64,000 nt of DNA from Luteirhabdus salina. Its GTDB lineage: Bacteria; Bacteroidota; Bacteroidia; Flavobacteriales; Flavobacteriaceae. Position 1 is the first letter of the stretch; every line of letters starts with the position of its first letter. The notes below the pieces were generated by a model. The model did no database searches. It was not told the DNA's origin and saw only the letters and a list, made by a program, of their open reading frames with translations. The DNA is taken from NCBI GenBank assembly GCA_025384855.1, contig JALAHT010000001.1, positions 625,064 to 689,063 on the forward strand. Reading direction: 5' to 3'. Position numbers and translations under genes: made by a program. Shown here in pieces: positions 61,109 to 64,000 of the stretch.

Positions 61109-61558
61109 TTACAGAATTCCATTGTCAGAAAAACTATAGTAATCCCCATCGGGTGCAAAAATCAAGTGGTCTAACAATCGGATGTCAAAAACAGATGCAG
61201 CTTTTTTGATTTTGTTTGTCAATTTTATATCTGCTTTACTTGGTTCCAACTTACCGCTTGGATGATTATGTGCTAATATCAAACCTACCGAAAGTGATTT
61301 TAATACAGTTGCAAATAGGATGCGCATATCCACTAAAGTTCCTGCAATTCCACCTTGTGAAATTTGGCAAATACCTTTCACTTTATTGCTGTTATTCAAG
61401 AGTACAATTTTAAACGTCTCTTGTAATTCCATTGTACGTTTATCCCAGTTTTGAAAAAGGACTTCTGCAGCTTGCGCAGAGGATGAAATCTGAACCCAAT
61501 CTTTGGATTTGACACCACCTTCATAACTTATTTTTATTTCGTTAACTTGTGCTTTCAT
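61109..61558 (-). CDS. radC: RadC-type JAB/MPN domain protein
   Basis: A 149-aa protein with the JAMM motif: H97, H99 in AHNHPSG and D110, and GGIAGTLVDMR. RadC relatives are very common in mobile elements of this phylum; the enzymatic role is unclear and it lacks the N-terminal HhH domain of chromosomal RadC. Ends 11 bp before the 65-aa gene. Confidence 0.88.
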   Translation of the reverse strand: MKAQVNEIKISYEGGVKSKDWVQISSSAQAAEVLFQNWDKRTMELQETFKIVLLNNSNKVKGICQISQGGIAGTLVDMRILFATVLKSLSVGLILAHNHPSGKLEPSKADIKLTNKIKKAASVFDIRLLDHLIFAPDGDYYSFSDNGIL

Positions 61559-61580
61559 TGTGCATATGATTAATGTGTGA

Positions 61581-61625
61581 ATGAAAAAAAAAGAGGGCGC
61601 ATCTTTCGACCGTTACGCCCTCTTT
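61581..61625 (-). terminator. Strong rho-independent terminator after ssb
   Basis: On the minus strand AAAGAGGGCG (61625-61616) pairs with CGCCCTCTTT (61599-61590), followed by a run of nine T including the last stem bases. It lies 11 bp after the ssb stop and separates ssb from radC. Confidence 0.82.
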
Positions 61626-61635
61626 CATTTTAGGT

Positions 61636-61980
61636 TTACTTATCGCTTTTACTTCCTAACAATAAGATTTCATCGGCTACTACTTCCGTAACATAGCGTT
61701 GTTCATTATCATCGGTTGTGTAGCTTCGGGTTTTTAGTTTACCCGATATTCCAACTTCTTTTCCTTTAGCAACATACTTCTCTACAATTTCAGCGGTCTT
61801 GCCCCAAGCCACAACGGTATGCCAGTTGGTGTCCGTTTGCTTTTCGCCTTTGCTGTCTTTGTAATACTCGTTCGTGGCGAGTGAGAAGCGGGCTACTTTC
61901 TTACCGCTTTCAAGGTTCGTAATGGTTGGCTCTTGTCCAACGTTTCCGATTAACTGTACGTGATTTCTAATAGTACTCAT
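61636..61980 (-). CDS. ssb: Single-stranded DNA-binding protein
   Basis: A 114-aa OB-fold SSB: NHVQLIGNVGQEPTI, KVARFSLATNEYYKD, TNWHTVVAWGKTAEIVEKYVAKG and VGISGKLKTRSY. Short for the family (chromosomal forms are 140-180 aa); it lacks the linker and the acidic tip that binds partner proteins. Elements carry such SSBs to coat incoming single strands. A large structured region lies just upstream. Confidence 0.92.
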   Translation of the reverse strand: MSTIRNHVQLIGNVGQEPTITNLESGKKVARFSLATNEYYKDSKGEKQTDTNWHTVVAWGKTAEIVEKYVAKGKEVGISGKLKTRSYTTDDNEQRYVTEVVADEILLLGSKSDK

Positions 61981-62852
61981 AACTAAATGGTTTTAAATGC
62001 CCTTTACAGGCTTGATTAATATTTCCCTTTTCAATTCAGATTAAATTTTAAGGGGTGTTTGTTCTTTTCTTTCGTGCACCGCACAATGGATAGAGTGGGT
62101 TTTGTCAAGACTTTTAGGGAATAAATCAGGTGTGTTTGCGACGTAGCAATCCCGCTTTTTTTTGCGGGATTCAAGGAAGTAGATACCTTATTTTTCACTA
62201 AAACTTGCCACGGTCTTGACAAGTTCCATAAGGGCATTAGCAATTCTTTAAACGCAGTTGCGTTTGAGCGTACCGACAGTTAAGCGAAATAAGTAGCTGG
62301 GTTTAATCTAGAGTTGGTTATGTCGTGCCTGTTTTTCGACGACCCGAAAAACAACAAAGGCTTTATCCATTATAAACCCCTTAAAATGTGCAAGGCAGCG
62401 GTTTGGTTTTTAGGGATTTTAGAGTGAAGGCTCAAGAAGACCGCGCCGAAAATCCTGTTAAGAAAACCGAAGTGATGGCTTTCCGATGAGAAAAGCGGAC
62501 TCTATTCACAATTTTGGCTCGGGAATGAAGTGTCCCTTCCCAGAGCAGCGGGAAGGGTTAACGGAATGGAAAGCCGAAATTGGGGATTGTGTCCAAGACT
62601 AGTGTAGTGAAGCTCTTTTCCCGAAATGAAGTGGTAGGCTGCTTTTTCAGAAGGCAAGCACGGAATGTAGGGGAATGTGCTGAGTGGTTTCTAAAACAAA
62701 AACTTTTTTTTGAAGAAAATTTAAATTGGATTAGAATTGTTAGTCGCTGGCTTTATTCTCCCAAGTCTCAGAAATACAGGAAATTCGACTTTTTTGGCTT
62801 TAACCCAATCGGACGATAATTTCTCAATTATATTCCTTGTTGTACGCTTGCT
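61981..62852. other. Structured non-coding region upstream of ssb
   Basis: About 870 bp with no gene I trust but many stems: TTGTCAAGAC/GTCTTGACAA (62102-62111 with 62213-62222) enclosing AATCCCGC-T8-GCGGGATT (62148-62171); AAACGCA-GT-TGCGTTT (62250-62265); GTTTTTCG/CGAAAAAC (62331-62352); CCCTTCCC/GGGAAGGG (62534-62557). G+C is higher than nearby. It could act in single-strand form, or contain a structured RNA. Confidence 0.55.
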
Positions 62853-63389
62853 TTATTCGGGATTATATTCTTTTCCATTTATGAGTATTGTTCCACCAAG
62901 TTCTTCAATATAGTATCCAAACCAACCAATATCATTCCTCTTCCAAGTTTCACGATGTTTTTGAGTTGTTAATACTGTGTCAGTCTTAATACCATCTCTT
63001 TGAAACATCATTCTCTCCCAACTTTGAGAAGTGAATACGATAACGCTGTCTTTTTTTAGAAAACGAATGCTATCAATTTTCATTTCAATATTTAATGTGG
63101 TATCAATAATCGCCCAATCTCTTAATGTATTCTCTCTCTGTTGTTCCTTTGAAATTAACTTTCCATTTTCGTCTATCAATATTAAATCATTTGGTAATTG
63201 GCTCATATACAATTCTATGTTTTTTGTCCTTGTAGCTTTAATACCCTCTTCAATTTCTTTTTTAATTTGTTCTTTAATTTCCGCTTTTTGTGTTAGGGAT
63301 AATTCAGAAATGGATTTGTTGGAATTACAACTTATCAATAGATTGAGAAGTATTAAAAGATGTCCGAATTTTTGAATGTTACTATTCAT
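62853..63389 (-). CDS. NTF2-like (DUF4440-type) lipoprotein
   Basis: A 178-aa protein from the ATG at 63389, which yields a signal and lipobox (LLNLLISC, Cys near residue 21); the frame is open for 31 codons further upstream but overlaps the neighbour. Residues about 45-175 resemble an NTF2/SnoaL fold (IDSIRFLKKDSVIVFTSQSWE). No enzyme motif was seen. It overlaps the upstream gene by 8 bp. Confidence 0.65.
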   Translation of the reverse strand: MNSNIQKFGHLLILLNLLISCNSNKSISELSLTQKAEIKEQIKKEIEEGIKATRTKNIELYMSQLPNDLILIDENGKLISKEQQRENTLRDWAIIDTTLNIEMKIDSIRFLKKDSVIVFTSQSWERMMFQRDGIKTDTVLTTQKHRETWKRNDIGWFGYYIEELGGTILINGKEYNPE

Positions 63390-64000
63390 TTCTGCCTTTT
63401 GAAAGTTTAAAATATTCGTTCGCAGATTTGTCAAGTATTTCGGAAAATCTCTCAAAATTCTCTTGATTTGGTCTAAGGTCAACGTATTTGTCTATTATAT
63501 TACTACGTTTGTAAATAAAAAAAGTGTTGTCCACGTTTGGGTCAATCTTATTTAAATGCACTTCTGAAGTTTTGTCCATAAAAGAAGGAACAAAAGTCAA
63601 GGCAACTTTTTTTAGGTCGAGTTCAGTTCCAATTTTTTCCAATTCTCGTATTCTATTATTTTTGTTGTAATTATTTTCGTTACCATAAACAAAGTATACT
63701 TTTAGGTACTCCTCTCTCTTTTGGCTTTCCGTCTCTAAAAATGTAAGCCAATCTTTTATTTCGTTCCAATTTGGATTGTTACCTACAAAATATAGAATTC
63801 CGTGATACCAACCATACTTGCAAATCGGACAGGTTTTTGTGCCTTTGTCTGGTCCGTATGCGTGAAACGGTGTGAAGGAAATAATATCTTCGCCAATGTT
63901 TTTGCCGGAACTTTTCTGATTAGTTTTTTTTAGTGGATAATCAGGAATATTTAAGCCTAAATAGATATTTCGTTCGCCAACCCACAAACTATCTTTTTGA
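63382..64000 (-). CDS. Thioredoxin-fold-like protein (5' partial)
   Basis: The frame is open to the window edge, so the N-terminus is missing; a TTG at 63987 is not the start. The visible 205 residues include TCPICKYGW, with a C-x-x-C pair, then GILYFVGNN and KVYFVYGNENN, and a C-terminal FFIYKRSNIIDKYVDL strand-helix like the end of a thioredoxin or peroxiredoxin-type fold. Function is unsure. Confidence 0.5.
   Translation of the reverse strand, partial: QKDSLWVGERNIYLGLNIPDYPLKKTNQKSSGKNIGEDIISFTPFHAYGPDKGTKTCPICKYGWYHGILYFVGNNPNWNEIKDWLTFLETESQKREEYLKVYFVYGNENNYNKNNRIRELEKIGTELDLKKVALTFVPSFMDKTSEVHLNKIDPNVDNTFFIYKRSNIIDKYVDLRPNQENFERFSEILDKSANEYFKLSKGRNE

Noticed and set aside
62031-62243. 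70-codon minus-strand frame upstream of ssb
   Set aside because: It runs through the AATCCCGC/GCGGGATT hairpin and the inverted ends; composition does not look coding.
62580-62819. 79-codon plus-strand frame in the structured region
   Set aside because: No recognisable domain; it lies in DNA with hairpins and no promoter. Kept as non-coding, with some doubt.
1-64000. CRISPR arrays, tRNA or rRNA genes
   Set aside because: No regularly spaced direct repeats and no tRNA- or rRNA-like sequence was seen on reading; a covariance-model scan was not possible here.

Overview
The window looks like part of a large integrative and conjugative element, or a mosaic of such elements, in a Flavobacteriaceae-type member of the Bacteroidota. 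The evidence is low G+C DNA, genes without Shine-Dalgarno sites, several TTG-N18/19-TAnnTTTG promoters (the Bacteroidota sigma consensus), an RteC regulator, a Bacteroidetes-type tra set (TraE, F, G, I, J, K, M, N) and a MobA/MobB/coupling-protein module. No integrase, tRNA, rRNA or CRISPR array was seen, so the element's ends are probably outside the window.

Layout. (1) 1-861: two-gene YeeE/YedE-type sulfur transporter, the first gene cut by the window edge. (2) 1459-24205: a heavy-metal homeostasis island on the + strand. It holds a TonB-dependent receptor, a CzcA-type RND pump fused to a TolC-like domain with its adaptor and a P-II-like protein, two Fur-family regulators, a CPC-type (Zn/Cd/Pb) and an SPC-type (Co/Fe/Zn, P1B-4) P-type ATPase, a dihydrolipoyl-dehydrogenase-like flavoprotein, two CDF-like transporters, an APC permease, and a DtxR regulator next to a ZIP transporter. 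(3) 24309-27192: element control and maintenance (RteC, an excisionase-like HTH protein, a replication-type protein and a DnaC-like ATPase), with paired RteC-type repeats between rteC and the HTH gene. (4) 27259-38791: a putative defence cassette. A DUF4007 protein, a 1074-aa P-loop ATPase, a PAPS-reductase/DndC-like protein and a cysteine desulfurase match the parts list of an SspABCD-type single-strand phosphorothioation system. They sit with two GHKL ATPases, a GIY-YIG nuclease and an XRE regulator that has a clear promoter and operator. No DndB, DndD, DndE or SspE-like protein is present. This is the best candidate for an undescribed variant. (5) 39068-42867: membrane AraC regulator, PAP2 phosphatase, isoprenylcysteine-methyltransferase-like protein (CzcN-like fold), a COG4705-like membrane protein and an HD protein. 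(6) 42889-45445, minus strand: mer-type operon (ArsR regulator, MerTP fusion, reductase, GDCCVxC protein). (7) 45680-53684: amidase and the conjugation pore. (8) 53782-56211: DNA methyltransferase and a PD-(D/E)XK nuclease candidate, convergent. (9) 56324-59353: coupling protein, relaxase and accessory Mob protein, followed by a hairpin-rich oriT candidate. (10) 59806-61980: second methyltransferase, small protein, RadC and SSB, all minus, with two clear terminators and a large structured non-coding region upstream of ssb. (11) 62853-64000: two minus-strand genes, one cut by the window edge.

How it fits together: the mobile backbone carries two kinds of cargo, metal/mercury resistance and anti-phage defence. 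The methyltransferases, SSB and RadC near the mob region resemble the leading-region genes that protect conjugating DNA on arrival in a new host. Product calls rest on motifs read by eye. Without database searches, subfamily assignments (especially Ssp membership) remain inference.
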